Positions 16,706 to 24,289 of a stretch of DNA of 64,000 bases are shown one piece after another (position 1 is the stretch's first letter; each line of letters starts with the position of its first letter). Under the pieces are notes generated by a model, which ran no database searches, was not told the origin of the DNA, and saw nothing but the letters and a program-made list of their open reading frames with translations. Origin of the DNA: Streptomyces sp. NBC_01485 (GTDB taxonomy: Bacteria; Actinomycetota; Actinomycetes; Streptomycetales; Streptomycetaceae). A program made the position numbers and the translations under genes. The DNA is taken from NCBI RefSeq assembly GCF_036227125.1, contig NZ_CP109435.1:6138001-6202000 (forward strand). The letters are read 5' to 3'.

Positions 16706-18378
16706 TGGACGACATTCTTCCGGCCGGCACGCCGCGACCGCGGATCGCGGTGTTCGCCGGACCGACGGCGACGATCCTGAACACACCGGACCTCGTCACC
16801 TCGAACAAGGCCCGCGCCCGCCACGGTCTGCCGCTCCGCCCCTCCCGGTTCGACATCCTGCGTCCCCAACGGCTCGCGGCGCCCGTGACGTTGTACATCG
16901 AGGCGTTCAGCGCGCACCCGCTCGAAAGGGACTCGGCAGACCTGTACGCCCCGCCGGACGGCTGGCTCGACGAGGACGGTACGTTCCACGCCGAGCAGCC
17001 GTCCGGCGACGCCACCCCGGTGCACGTCGTCGAACTCGACCCCGCCGACGGTCTCTACCCCCTTCCCTACATGGGGAGGCAGGCGGACGGATCCGCCTGG
17101 GAGGAGACATCGACGGCACCGTACGCACCACCGGAAGCCGCCCGGCAGACGTTCTACCCCGACGCCCGTCGCTTCTACGAGGAGATCGAGCGGTTCGGCC
17201 TCGCCGACCACGGCAACCCCGTCGAGCTGGGGTCCCTCGCCGACTTCGAGTTCTTCCGCGCCGCTCCGTCCGGCGGATACACCACGGGCCCCGAGTCCGA
17301 GCGCCTCGGGCAGGACTTCTTCGTCTACTATCCGTACCACCTCCAGAGCGAGCCTGGTCTGGCGAACCTCGCCCAGGCGACCAACCAGGTCCAGGCCGTC
17401 CTCGACACGGGAGAGTTCGCCGGCGTCCAGTGGCTCGAGGGCAGCCCGACCGTCGACGAGACCATGTACTGGCTCGGACTGATGATCGACACGAAGGTGC
17501 CGCTCGTCGGACACGCGGCGCAGCGCCGTCACCAGTCCCTGAGCGCGGACGGCGACCGCAACGTGGTGGACGGCGTGAAGTTCATCGCGTCGGGCGTCGC
17601 CCTGGACGAGCGCGGCGAGGACCGCGTCGGCGCCTGCGTGATCGTCGATGAACTCGTCTACTCGGCCCGGGACGTGACCAAGGTCGACGCCCGGCCGGGC
17701 GGATACGAGGTCACCGGCGGACACGGGGGAGTGGTCGCCGACCTGGGCGGCTACGGACCCCCGCAGCTCACCTACCTCCCCGTCCGCAGGCACACCCATC
17801 GCTCGGAGCTGCGCCTCACCGTGCTCCCCGAGCGGGTGGTCGGCGTGAGCGGGCGCCTGGGCTCCGGCGTGTCCCCGGTCGACGTCGGGACGAGGGACGC
17901 CGGCGGTCTCGTACCCGCCGCCATGCCGCACGTCTCGATCACCAAGTACAGCCGGTACGCCGCGACGGGAACCGGCACCGACAACCCGCCCGTCGCCGAG
18001 GAGGAGGTCGAGATCCTCGCCCGGATCGATGCCAACCTCGCCCACGCACCCCTGTCCGGTTTCGTGTGCGAAGGCATGTCGCCGTTCGGAATGGCCGACC
18101 CGACGAGGAACGCGGCGCTGAGCGTCGCCCTCTTCACCGGCATGCCGGTCGTCCGCACGGGCCGCGGCAACACCGGGGGCATGGCGTACCGCACCGACCC
18201 GACGTTCATCTCGGGCAACAACCTCACGGCCACCAAGGCGCGCATGCTCCTCATGGCCGCACTGCTCAAGTTCGGCGCCCTGCCCCCGGCCGCGGATCCC
18301 TTCGACCCGACCCCCGCCGAGCGTGCGGCCACCGAGAAGGCGGTCGCCCGGTACCAGGCCGTGTTCGACACCCACTGA
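16705..18378 (+). CDS. Asparaginase-fold protein with altered catalytic motif
   Basis: A 557-residue protein whose central and C-terminal parts resemble L-asparaginases. FAGPTATIL sits at the position of the first catalytic Thr loop. GVQWLEGSPTVDETMYWLGL aligns with the HGTDTMEET motif, and HQSLSADGDRNVVDGVKFIA with the SADGPLNL motif. The C-terminal domain has GFVCEGMSPFGM and GMPVVRTGRGNTGG. In the second triad the conserved Thr-Asp is Ser-Pro, so ordinary asparagine hydrolysis is doubtful. About 110 residues between the first two motifs are extra compared with short asparaginases. It is coupled to the DUF488 gene and sits 110 bp before phzF. It may act on an amide of the pathway; function unknown. 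Confidence 0.78.
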   Translation: MDDILPAGTPRPRIAVFAGPTATILNTPDLVTSNKARARHGLPLRPSRFDILRPQRLAAPVTLYIEAFSAHPLERDSADLYAPPDGWLDEDGTFHAEQPSGDATPVHVVELDPADGLYPLPYMGRQADGSAWEETSTAPYAPPEAARQTFYPDARRFYEEIERFGLADHGNPVELGSLADFEFFRAAPSGGYTTGPESERLGQDFFVYYPYHLQSEPGLANLAQATNQVQAVLDTGEFAGVQWLEGSPTVDETMYWLGLMIDTKVPLVGHAAQRRHQSLSADGDRNVVDGVKFIASGVALDERGEDRVGACVIVDELVYSARDVTKVDARPGGYEVTGGHGGVVADLGGYGPPQLTYLPVRRHTHRSELRLTVLPERVVGVSGRLGSGVSPVDVGTRDAGGLVPAAMPHVSITKYSRYAATGTGTDNPPVAEEEVEILARIDANLAHAPLSGFVCEGMSPFGMADPTRNAALSVALFTGMPVVRTGRGNTGGMAYRTDPTFISGNNLTATKARMLLMAALLKFGALPPAADPFDPTPAERAATEKAVARYQAVFDTH

Positions 18379-18488
18379 CCCCCGCCACGACGACCCGCGA
18401 CACGACGACCCGGCGGCGAGGACGGCGCGACCCCCGCCCGGGCGTCCGCCGGACGATTCCCCGACAACCCCTTTCCAGAACGGATCCC

Positions 18489-19340
18489 ATGGGCACTTAC
18501 GCGTACGTGGTGGCCGATGTCTTCACCGACGTCCCGCTGGAAGGAAACCCGACCGCGGTCTTCCTGGACGCCTCCGGCCTCTCCGCCGAACGCATGCAGC
18601 AGATCGCGCAGGAGACGCACTTGTCCGAGACCGTCTTCGTCCTCCCCGCGGAGGACGACGGCGATGTGCGGGTCCGCATCTTCACCCCGGTCAACGAACT
18701 GCCCTTCGCCGGACATCCCACACTGGGCACGGCCGTGGTGCTCGGCGAGTCGCACGAGGCCAAGGAGCTCCGGATGGAGACCGCCAAGGGCACCGTGACG
18801 TTCGAACTGGAGCGTGACGACGACGGCCGGACCGTCGCGGCCGGCATGTGGCAACCCCTCCCCACGTGGGAGCCCTACGACCGCGCGGACGAACTGCTCA
18901 CCGGTCTCGACCTGGTGACCACCGGCAGCACTCTGCCGGTCGAGGTCTACGACAACGGGCCGCGGCATGTGTTCGTCGGCCTGGACAGTGTGGCTGCGCT
19001 CTCCACCCTGGAACCGGACCAGAGGATTCTCGCGAGGCTGCCCGACATGGCCGCCGACTGCTTCGCGGGCTCGGGGACCCAGTGGCGGCTGCGCATGTTC
19101 TCGCCCGCCTACGGCGTGGTCGAGGACGCGGCCACCGGCTCCGCCGCCGGCTCGCTCCCGGTACATTTGGCCCGGCACGGACTGATCCCGTTCGGGGAGT
19201 GGATCGAGATCCGCCAGGGGGTGGAGATGGGGCGTCCTTCGACGATGCGCGCTCGCGCGACAGGGACGCCGGAACGGATCGACTCGGTCCAGGTGGCGGG
19301 GTCCGCCGTGGTCGTCGCCCGGGGCACGCTGTACGCGTAG
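18489..19340 (+). CDS. phzF: DHHA isomerase PhzF
   Basis: Isomerises trans-2,3-dihydro-3-hydroxyanthranilate to the reactive ketone that dimerises to the phenazine skeleton. The ATG at 18489 gives 283 residues, the usual length. It has the diaminopimelate-epimerase-like two-domain fold. Glu47 in THLSETVFVL matches the catalytic Glu45 of Pseudomonas PhzF. LPFAGHPTLGTA and VEDAATGSAAGSL are the two helix-N-terminal anion-binding motifs. It completes the core set phzB-C-D-E-F-G, although separated from phzE and phzG by accessory genes. The rarA-like gene begins 46 bp later. Confidence 0.95.
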   Translation: MGTYAYVVADVFTDVPLEGNPTAVFLDASGLSAERMQQIAQETHLSETVFVLPAEDDGDVRVRIFTPVNELPFAGHPTLGTAVVLGESHEAKELRMETAKGTVTFELERDDDGRTVAAGMWQPLPTWEPYDRADELLTGLDLVTTGSTLPVEVYDNGPRHVFVGLDSVAALSTLEPDQRILARLPDMAADCFAGSGTQWRLRMFSPAYGVVEDAATGSAAGSLPVHLARHGLIPFGEWIEIRQGVEMGRPSTMRARATGTPERIDSVQVAGSAVVVARGTLYA

Positions 19341-19386
19341 CCGCCGAAAACGTATGAGTGACCTGTCCACAGAGGAAGGGCCGCAC

Positions 19387-20754
19387 GTGCCCAGCAGAGC
19401 ATCATCCCCCGCCGAGAACGACGGGCTGTTCGCGTTATCGACGCCGGACCGCACTCCGCCCGCCGAGCCCCTGGGAGCCGACGCGCCGCTGGCGGCACGG
19501 ATGCGGCCGCGCACGCTCGCCGAGGTCGTCGGCCAGGCGCACCTGCTGCGCCCCGGCGCGCCGCTGCGACGGTTGGCGGAGGGCGGGGAGGTGGCGTCGG
19601 TGCTGCTCTACGGTCCGCCCGGCACCGGAAAGACGACCCTTGCGCGGCTGCTCGCCGACGTCGCCACCCGGCACTTCGTCGCCCTCTCGGCGCTGTCCAG
19701 CGGGGTCAAGGAACTGCGCGACGTGATGAACGACGCGCGCCGTCGCCGCGACCGCCAGACCGTGCTGTTCATCGACGAGGTGCACCGCTTCTCGAAGACC
19801 CAGCAGGACGCGCTCCTGGGCGCCGTCGAGGACAGGGTCGTGCTGCTCGTCGCGGCCACCACCGAGAACCCGTCGTTCTCGGTGGTGTCCCCGCTGCTCT
19901 CACGCCTGCTGGTGCTGCAACTCCAGTCCCTGACCGACGACGAGGTCCGCGAGCTGCTGCGCCGGGCCGTGAAGGACGACCGCGGCCTCAGCGGTGCGGT
20001 CACCCTGTCCCCCGAGGCCGAGGACGCCCTCGTGCGCCTCGCCGCCGGCGACGCCCGGAGCGCGCTGACCGCTCTGGAGGCGAGCGCCGACGGGGTGACC
20101 GACACCGGCGGCACGGTGGTCGACGTACCCGCGGTGGAGCGGGCCGTCGCCGAGACGGCCGTCCGTTACGACCGGCAGGGCGACCAGCACCACAACGTCG
20201 TCAGCGCGTTCATCAAGTCGATCCGCGGCTCGGACCCCGACGCCGCGCTGCACTACCTGGCACGCATGCTCGTGGCCGGTGAGGACCCGCGGTTCATCGC
20301 CCGGCGGCTGGTGGTGCACGCCAGCGAGGACGTCGGACTGGCCGACCCCACGGCACTGCAGGCCGCCGTCGCCGCGGCGCAGACGGTCCAGCTCATCGGC
20401 ATGCCCGAGGCACGCCTCGCCCTGGCCCAGGCCACCGTGCACCTGGCCATGGCACCGAAGTCGAACACGGTGATCGTCGGGATCGACGAGGCCATGGCCG
20501 ACGTCCGGGCGGGCGCCGTCGGAGAGATCCCCGCCCACCTGCGCAAAGGCCGCTACAAGGGCGCCAGGGAACTGGGCAACGCGATCGGCTACCAGTACCC
20601 CCACAGGACCTCCGAGGGAGTCCTGGAGCAGCAGTACCCGCCGGACGGCCTGGTGGGGAAGGACTATTACCGCCCGACGCAGCACGGCGGAGAGCGCGTC
20701 CTGAACGAGCGCCTCGCCAAGCTCCGCCGTGTCGTCCGCGGCGAGGAGAGATAG
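19387..20754 (+). CDS. RarA/MgsA-type AAA+ recombination factor
   Basis: A 455-residue AAA+ ATPase of the RarA (MgsA/WRNIP1) family, which acts at stalled replication forks. Walker A is YGPPGTGKTTLARL and Walker B FIDEVHRF. Sensor 1 is in AATTENPSF. The clamp-loader-like C-terminal domain is complete, with AFIKSIRGSDPDAALHYLAR, HASEDVGLADP and YPHRTSEGVLEQQY. The GTG at 19387 has GGAAGGG six bases upstream and is preferred to the ATG at 19354. Codon 17 is TTA (19435-19437). Streptomyces normally has a housekeeping rarA elsewhere, so this may be a cluster paralogue that helps cells tolerate DNA damage by phenazines (inference). Confidence 0.88.
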   Translation: MPSRASSPAENDGLFALSTPDRTPPAEPLGADAPLAARMRPRTLAEVVGQAHLLRPGAPLRRLAEGGEVASVLLYGPPGTGKTTLARLLADVATRHFVALSALSSGVKELRDVMNDARRRRDRQTVLFIDEVHRFSKTQQDALLGAVEDRVVLLVAATTENPSFSVVSPLLSRLLVLQLQSLTDDEVRELLRRAVKDDRGLSGAVTLSPEAEDALVRLAAGDARSALTALEASADGVTDTGGTVVDVPAVERAVAETAVRYDRQGDQHHNVVSAFIKSIRGSDPDAALHYLARMLVAGEDPRFIARRLVVHASEDVGLADPTALQAAVAAAQTVQLIGMPEARLALAQATVHLAMAPKSNTVIVGIDEAMADVRAGAVGEIPAHLRKGRYKGARELGNAIGYQYPHRTSEGVLEQQYPPDGLVGKDYYRPTQHGGERVLNERLAKLRRVVRGEER

Positions 20755-20862
20755 CGCCGGGAGCGCGCGTGGCCCGCGGCCTGCACGCCGGATGCCGACC
20801 TCACAGGGGAGAGGCCGGCGGCACCAACCTGCGTCAAGCGGCAGGCGGGTGTTCACGTGCCC

Positions 20863-20894
20863 GCTGCTCGTGCCGGTTCACCGGCACGACCAGC
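20863..20894. terminator. Bidirectional terminator between rarA-like gene and ridA
   Basis: The core is a 9-bp perfect stem TCGTGCCGG / CCGGCACGA with a TTCA loop (20868-20889). One mismatch outward, GCTG / CAGC pairs extend it. It lies between two convergent genes and closes the phenazine cluster. Confidence 0.75.
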
Positions 20895-20915
20895 GGAGGC
20901 GAAGACGGGTCCACA

Positions 20916-21311
20916 TCACGCGACGGCGGTGCCCTCAAGCTCGACCAGCTGGCCGGGGATCGCCAGACGCGTCACACCGAGCATGGTGGTGGTCGGCGAG
21001 ACCCTGGCGGCACCCAGCCGACCCGCCAGCACACCGTAGTGCTGGAAGAGCGTGTCGACGTCGGTCGTGTAGACGTTGAGCCGGACGAGGTTCGCGAGGG
21101 TCATGCCGGCCTCGGTGAGCACCGCCTCGATGTTGTCGATGCTCAGCGCGAGCTGCGCCGCCATGTCACCGTCGTGCTCGGGCTTGCCTTCCTTGCTCAT
21201 CGCGGTCTGCCCCGAGATGTAGAGGGTCCGAGAGTGCCCGGAGACGACCTCACCCTGGTTGAAGCCCATCTCGACCGACCACGTCACCGGGTTGACGGCG
21301 TTACGTTCCAT
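20916..21311 (-). CDS. RidA/YjgF/UK114 family protein
   Basis: A 131-residue protein of the RidA family, many of which hydrolyse reactive enamine/imine intermediates. It shows SGHSRTLYISGQTAMSKEGK, DMAAQLALSIDNIEAVLTEA, NLVRLNVYTTDVD and TTMLGVTRLAIPGQLVELEG. The catalytic Arg of true RidA, usually in an R.xV.VA.LP context, appears as GVTRLAIPG, which keeps an Arg. It is transcribed divergently from the WYL regulator, which is a plausible controller. Since phenazine assembly passes through reactive imines, a protective role is conceivable but unproven. Confidence 0.88.
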   Translation of the reverse strand: MERNAVNPVTWSVEMGFNQGEVVSGHSRTLYISGQTAMSKEGKPEHDGDMAAQLALSIDNIEAVLTEAGMTLANLVRLNVYTTDVDTLFQHYGVLAGRLGAARVSPTTTMLGVTRLAIPGQLVELEGTAVA

Positions 21312-21360
21312 TACCGACTCGCTCCATTCGGTTTATTGACACTACGGACGTTCAGCGACT

Positions 21361-21372
21361 CGGCAGCTGCCG
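21361..21372. promoter_or_regulatory. 12-bp perfect palindrome, candidate operator
   Basis: CGGCAGCTGCCG lies in the ridA/WYL divergent promoter region, 50 bp upstream of the ridA ATG and 75 bp from the regulator start. It could be a site for the WYL regulator. Confidence 0.35.
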
Positions 21373-21407
21373 GGCTTTGACGTCGTGCAACAGAGCCTTT
21401 CAGTAAA

Positions 21408-21428
21408 ACGTGACATCTTCAGTCATGT
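21408..21428. promoter_or_regulatory. 21-bp imperfect palindrome, candidate operator
   Basis: ACGTGAC (21408-21414), 7-bp core, GTCATGT (21422-21428). One mismatch in seven arm positions. It sits 18 bp before the WYL regulator start, the right place for autoregulation. Confidence 0.35.
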
Positions 21429-21446
21429 ATTTCGTAGAGTTTCCGC

Positions 21447-22421
21447 ATGCGCGCCGACCGATTGGTTTCCTTGGTGCTCCTGCTGCGTCAGCGCGGTCAG
21501 ATGACTGCGGAGACACTGGCTCGTGAGCTGGAGGTCTCCATCCGCACGGTGCTGCGGGACATAGAGGCGCTGTCCGCGGCCGGCGTCCCGGTCTATGCCG
21601 AGCGCGGCCGGCGCGGCGGTTTCTCGCTTCTGCCCGATTTCCAGATGGCGCTCACCGGACTGAAACACGACGAGGCGCTCGCCCTGCTCGTGGCCGGATC
21701 GCGGCGCGGCGCCCAGCTGTTCGGCCTCGGTTCGGCGCTTGCCTCAGCCATGCTCAAGGTGGTCGACTCGTTACCCGAGAGTCTTCGGTACACCGCGGCC
21801 GGTGCGGCACAGCGCTTACTGATCGACCCGGAAACCGACCTCCTCTCGCGCCGCGTGGCCGACGAGGAAGTGCCCGACGCCATCGTGGCCGAGGTCCGGC
21901 GCGCGGTGTTCGCCGGCCACAAGTTGCGCATCCACTATGCGGCGGTGAACCAGGCCCCGAAGTGGCGCACGGTGGACCCCATCGGCCTGGCCGCCGTCCG
22001 TGAACAGGGCTACCTGCTGGCCAAGAGAGCAGGCGAGGACCGCACCTACCGGCTGTCCCGGGTGCTGGCCGCCGTGGAACTCGACGAACCCGCGCAGCGA
22101 CCGGAAACCGTCGACCTGGACCGGGCCTGGCAGGAACGTAACGCGCGCTTCCGCACCGGCGGTGACACGGTCGCCGTGCTGGTACGGGTGGACCCGGCGC
22201 GGCGGGAGCCCCTGGTGGGCACCGTCCTGGCCGTCTGCGCCGAGGAAGCCGACGCGGACGGCCGGCTGCGGCTGAACGTCATCTTCCAGGATTCGCGACA
22301 CGCCGAATGGGCCCTGTGGCAGCACGCCACCCATGCGGAAGTCCTGGCCCCGCAGTGGCTGCGCACATCCCTGCACCACCGCGCCGCCGAAGTCGCTGCC
22401 CGCTATGGTCCGCCATCCTGA
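21447..22421 (+). CDS. WYL-domain transcriptional regulator (YafY type)
   Basis: A 324-residue regulator with an N-terminal DeoR-like HTH (MRADRLVSLVLLLRQRGQMT, AETLARELEVSIRTVLRDIE, YAERGRRGGFSLL). It is followed by a WYL sensor domain: KLRIHYAAVNQAPKWRTVDP, REQGYLLAKRAGEDRTYRLS. The WCX extension at the C-terminus has VLVRVDPARREPLVG. WYL domains are thought to sense nucleic acids or small ligands. Two TTA codons (21771-21773 and 21816-21818) suggest dependence on the bldA tRNA. It is divergent to ridA, and an operator-like palindrome ends 18 bp upstream of the ATG. Confidence 0.92.
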   Translation: MRADRLVSLVLLLRQRGQMTAETLARELEVSIRTVLRDIEALSAAGVPVYAERGRRGGFSLLPDFQMALTGLKHDEALALLVAGSRRGAQLFGLGSALASAMLKVVDSLPESLRYTAAGAAQRLLIDPETDLLSRRVADEEVPDAIVAEVRRAVFAGHKLRIHYAAVNQAPKWRTVDPIGLAAVREQGYLLAKRAGEDRTYRLSRVLAAVELDEPAQRPETVDLDRAWQERNARFRTGGDTVAVLVRVDPARREPLVGTVLAVCAEEADADGRLRLNVIFQDSRHAEWALWQHATHAEVLAPQWLRTSLHHRAAEVAARYGPPS

Positions 22422-22585
22422 GCGGCGCTCAGCCACACCGCGGTACCTGCCGCTGACCGGCCGAGAGGCAGGTCCCTCCCTCGTGCGGGGGAGGACCGCC
22501 CCCCGCCGTCCCTCCTCAGGAGCACTGCACAACTTCGCTCCATGCCGTGACGGCCCGCACCCCTGCCCCTCCCTGACCTCCTGCC

Positions 22586-22878
22586 ATGGAGCGCATGGAG
22601 AAGAAGGCCGAGGAGCCCGGCGGGTCGTCGCACGCCACGATCGAAGTCCGGGACGTGCACAAGCGGTTCGGCAACACCCGGGCGCTGCACGGGATGTCGT
22701 TCGTCGTGAGGCCGGGGCAGATCACCGGCTTCGTCGGGCCGAACGGTGCAGGAAAGTCCACGACGATGCGCGTGATCCTCGGCCTGGACCGACCGGACCG
22801 GGTCGGCGGACGCCCGTACCCCACCCTTCGCACCCCCTCGAGCACGTCGGCGCCCTGCTCGACGCCGCTGCCGTGTAG
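22586..22878 (+). pseudogene. Frameshifted, truncated ABC transporter ATPase
   Basis: The first about 75 codons encode a normal ABC ATPase N-terminus: ATIEVRDVHKRFGNTRALHG, then FVGPNGAGKSTTMRVILGLD (Walker A). A frameshift near 22800 moves the homology to another frame, which reads GRRTPVPHPSHPLEHVGALL and then DAAAV before a stop at 22878. That stretch matches the RHPLxxVGALLDA region of drug-exporter ATPases. The signature motif, Walker B and H-loop are all missing, and no permease follows. It is a remnant of a BcrA/DrrA-type exporter ATPase. Confidence 0.8.
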
Positions 22879-22986
22879 CCGAGTCGTACCGGCGGTGGCG
22901 ACGCCTTGCGGTCGCTGGGTTCTCCGGCGGTGCGGTGTGCCCGTGTTTGGTTCGGGCGTGGGAGACGGGTGGGCCTCAGTCGCTGT

Positions 22987-24267
22987 TCAGCAGGCTGGGA
23001 GGCTCGTTTCGTTGCGGTGGGTGGGGGTGAGCCACACGGTGGACAGGTAGCCCTCTCTGCCGTCGGACCAGCGGATGCGGTACCAGAGCGTGCTGCTGTA
23101 CAGGCCCGGGTTGCCGTCGTCGATCGCGTTGTCGTTCTGGCCGTTGGTGATGCGGTCGCCGGTGAGTCGGCAGATCGCCTGGGCGACGAAGCCGCTGCTC
23201 ATCTCCGTTCCGTCCAGCTTGCAGCCGAGCTTCCGGCAGGAGCCGACGGTTCGGGTGGAGAGGTAGGCCGGGGTGTCCTCCCGCATCTGCTCGGCGCCGT
23301 TGGTCACCAGGTTCGACACGGTCACCGCAACCGGCTTGGGCGCTGCGGGTGGGGGAGTCGGGGTGGGCGTGGGCTTCGGGGTGGGTGTGGGCACTGGGGT
23401 CGGCGGGGTGGGGGCCGGGGGCGAGGGGTTGGCGGGCGCGCCGATGGTGAAGGACACCCGGCCGGTGGTCTCGCGGCCGTCCACGGTGCTGATCTCGGTC
23501 GTGTACGTGCCGGCCGGATCGCCCGCGCACGACCAGGTCCAGGGCACGCTTCCGTCCGCGCGCGCGGAGATGCTGTTGCTGGCCAAGGGGTACTCGCGGC
23601 CGTCGGGGTAGTAGGCGGTGACCGCGTACTCCTCGCCGACGAAGCCTGAGGACCGTCCGGTCAGGGTCCCGCCCTGCGTCGTGCACGTTCCGGTGATCTC
23701 CAGTTTCAGCGGATCGGGCTCGACCCGCGGGGAGAAGGGGTACGTCCGGAGGATCTCCGGGGTGCAGCGGGGCGTCTTCGTCTGCTCCGTTCGGGGGACG
23801 AGGTCGGAGTACACGTAGCCGGACTTGCCGGCGTGTTCGCCGTCGGCGACGGTGACGTAGAACCACCGCTGGACGCGCGGCTCGCCCTTCAGCGCCCGGC
23901 CCCAGTCACCCAGCGTCCCGGTGTCCGTGTCGGTCCAGCACCGCATCGTCACCTGCGTCCCGGTCGGCAGACGCTCGTGCACCGACAGACAGGTGACGGC
24001 CACATCGGCGTGCTGGACGTCGTGGACGACGAAGGGGCAGCCGCGCAGTGCCACCCCCTCGGGCTGGCCACCGGCGTCGACCGTGCTGGTCCGCTCCGCT
24101 CTCGTCGTCGGAGAAGCCGCGACCTTCTGCTGCTGGTGGTCGTCGTCCGGTGTGCTGCCACCGTCACCGCATCCGGCGAGGGCGACCGAGGTCAGCAGGG
24201 CCAGTGTCGTGGCCAGGACTCGGCCGCGCCGTCGGGCGGGCCGCCTCGCGTCACGGGCAGTGCGCAT
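22987..24267 (-). CDS. Lipoprotein with SH3-like domains
   Basis: A 426-residue exported lipoprotein. The N-terminus has an Arg-rich n-region, a hydrophobic core and lipobox LTSVALAGCGD (acylated Cys33). The mature part has an SH3-like module (TQVTMRCWTDTDTG ... GKSGYVYSDLV). An Ig-like stretch follows (LKLEITGTCTTQGGTLTGRS ... DPAGTYTTEISTVDG), then a Pro-Thr-rich linker (VPTPTPKPTPTPTPPP) and a second SH3-like module (LWYRIRWSDGREGYLSTVWL). SH3-like domains often bind cell-wall or protein ligands. It starts 22 bp after the cyclase-like gene, so it is probably the last gene of that operon. Confidence 0.82.
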   Translation of the reverse strand: MRTARDARRPARRRGRVLATTLALLTSVALAGCGDGGSTPDDDHQQQKVAASPTTRAERTSTVDAGGQPEGVALRGCPFVVHDVQHADVAVTCLSVHERLPTGTQVTMRCWTDTDTGTLGDWGRALKGEPRVQRWFYVTVADGEHAGKSGYVYSDLVPRTEQTKTPRCTPEILRTYPFSPRVEPDPLKLEITGTCTTQGGTLTGRSSGFVGEEYAVTAYYPDGREYPLASNSISARADGSVPWTWSCAGDPAGTYTTEISTVDGRETTGRVSFTIGAPANPSPPAPTPPTPVPTPTPKPTPTPTPPPAAPKPVAVTVSNLVTNGAEQMREDTPAYLSTRTVGSCRKLGCKLDGTEMSSGFVAQAICRLTGDRITNGQNDNAIDDGNPGLYSSTLWYRIRWSDGREGYLSTVWLTPTHRNETSLPAC

Positions 24268-24289
24268 CGTGAGCCTCCTCGAAATCCGG

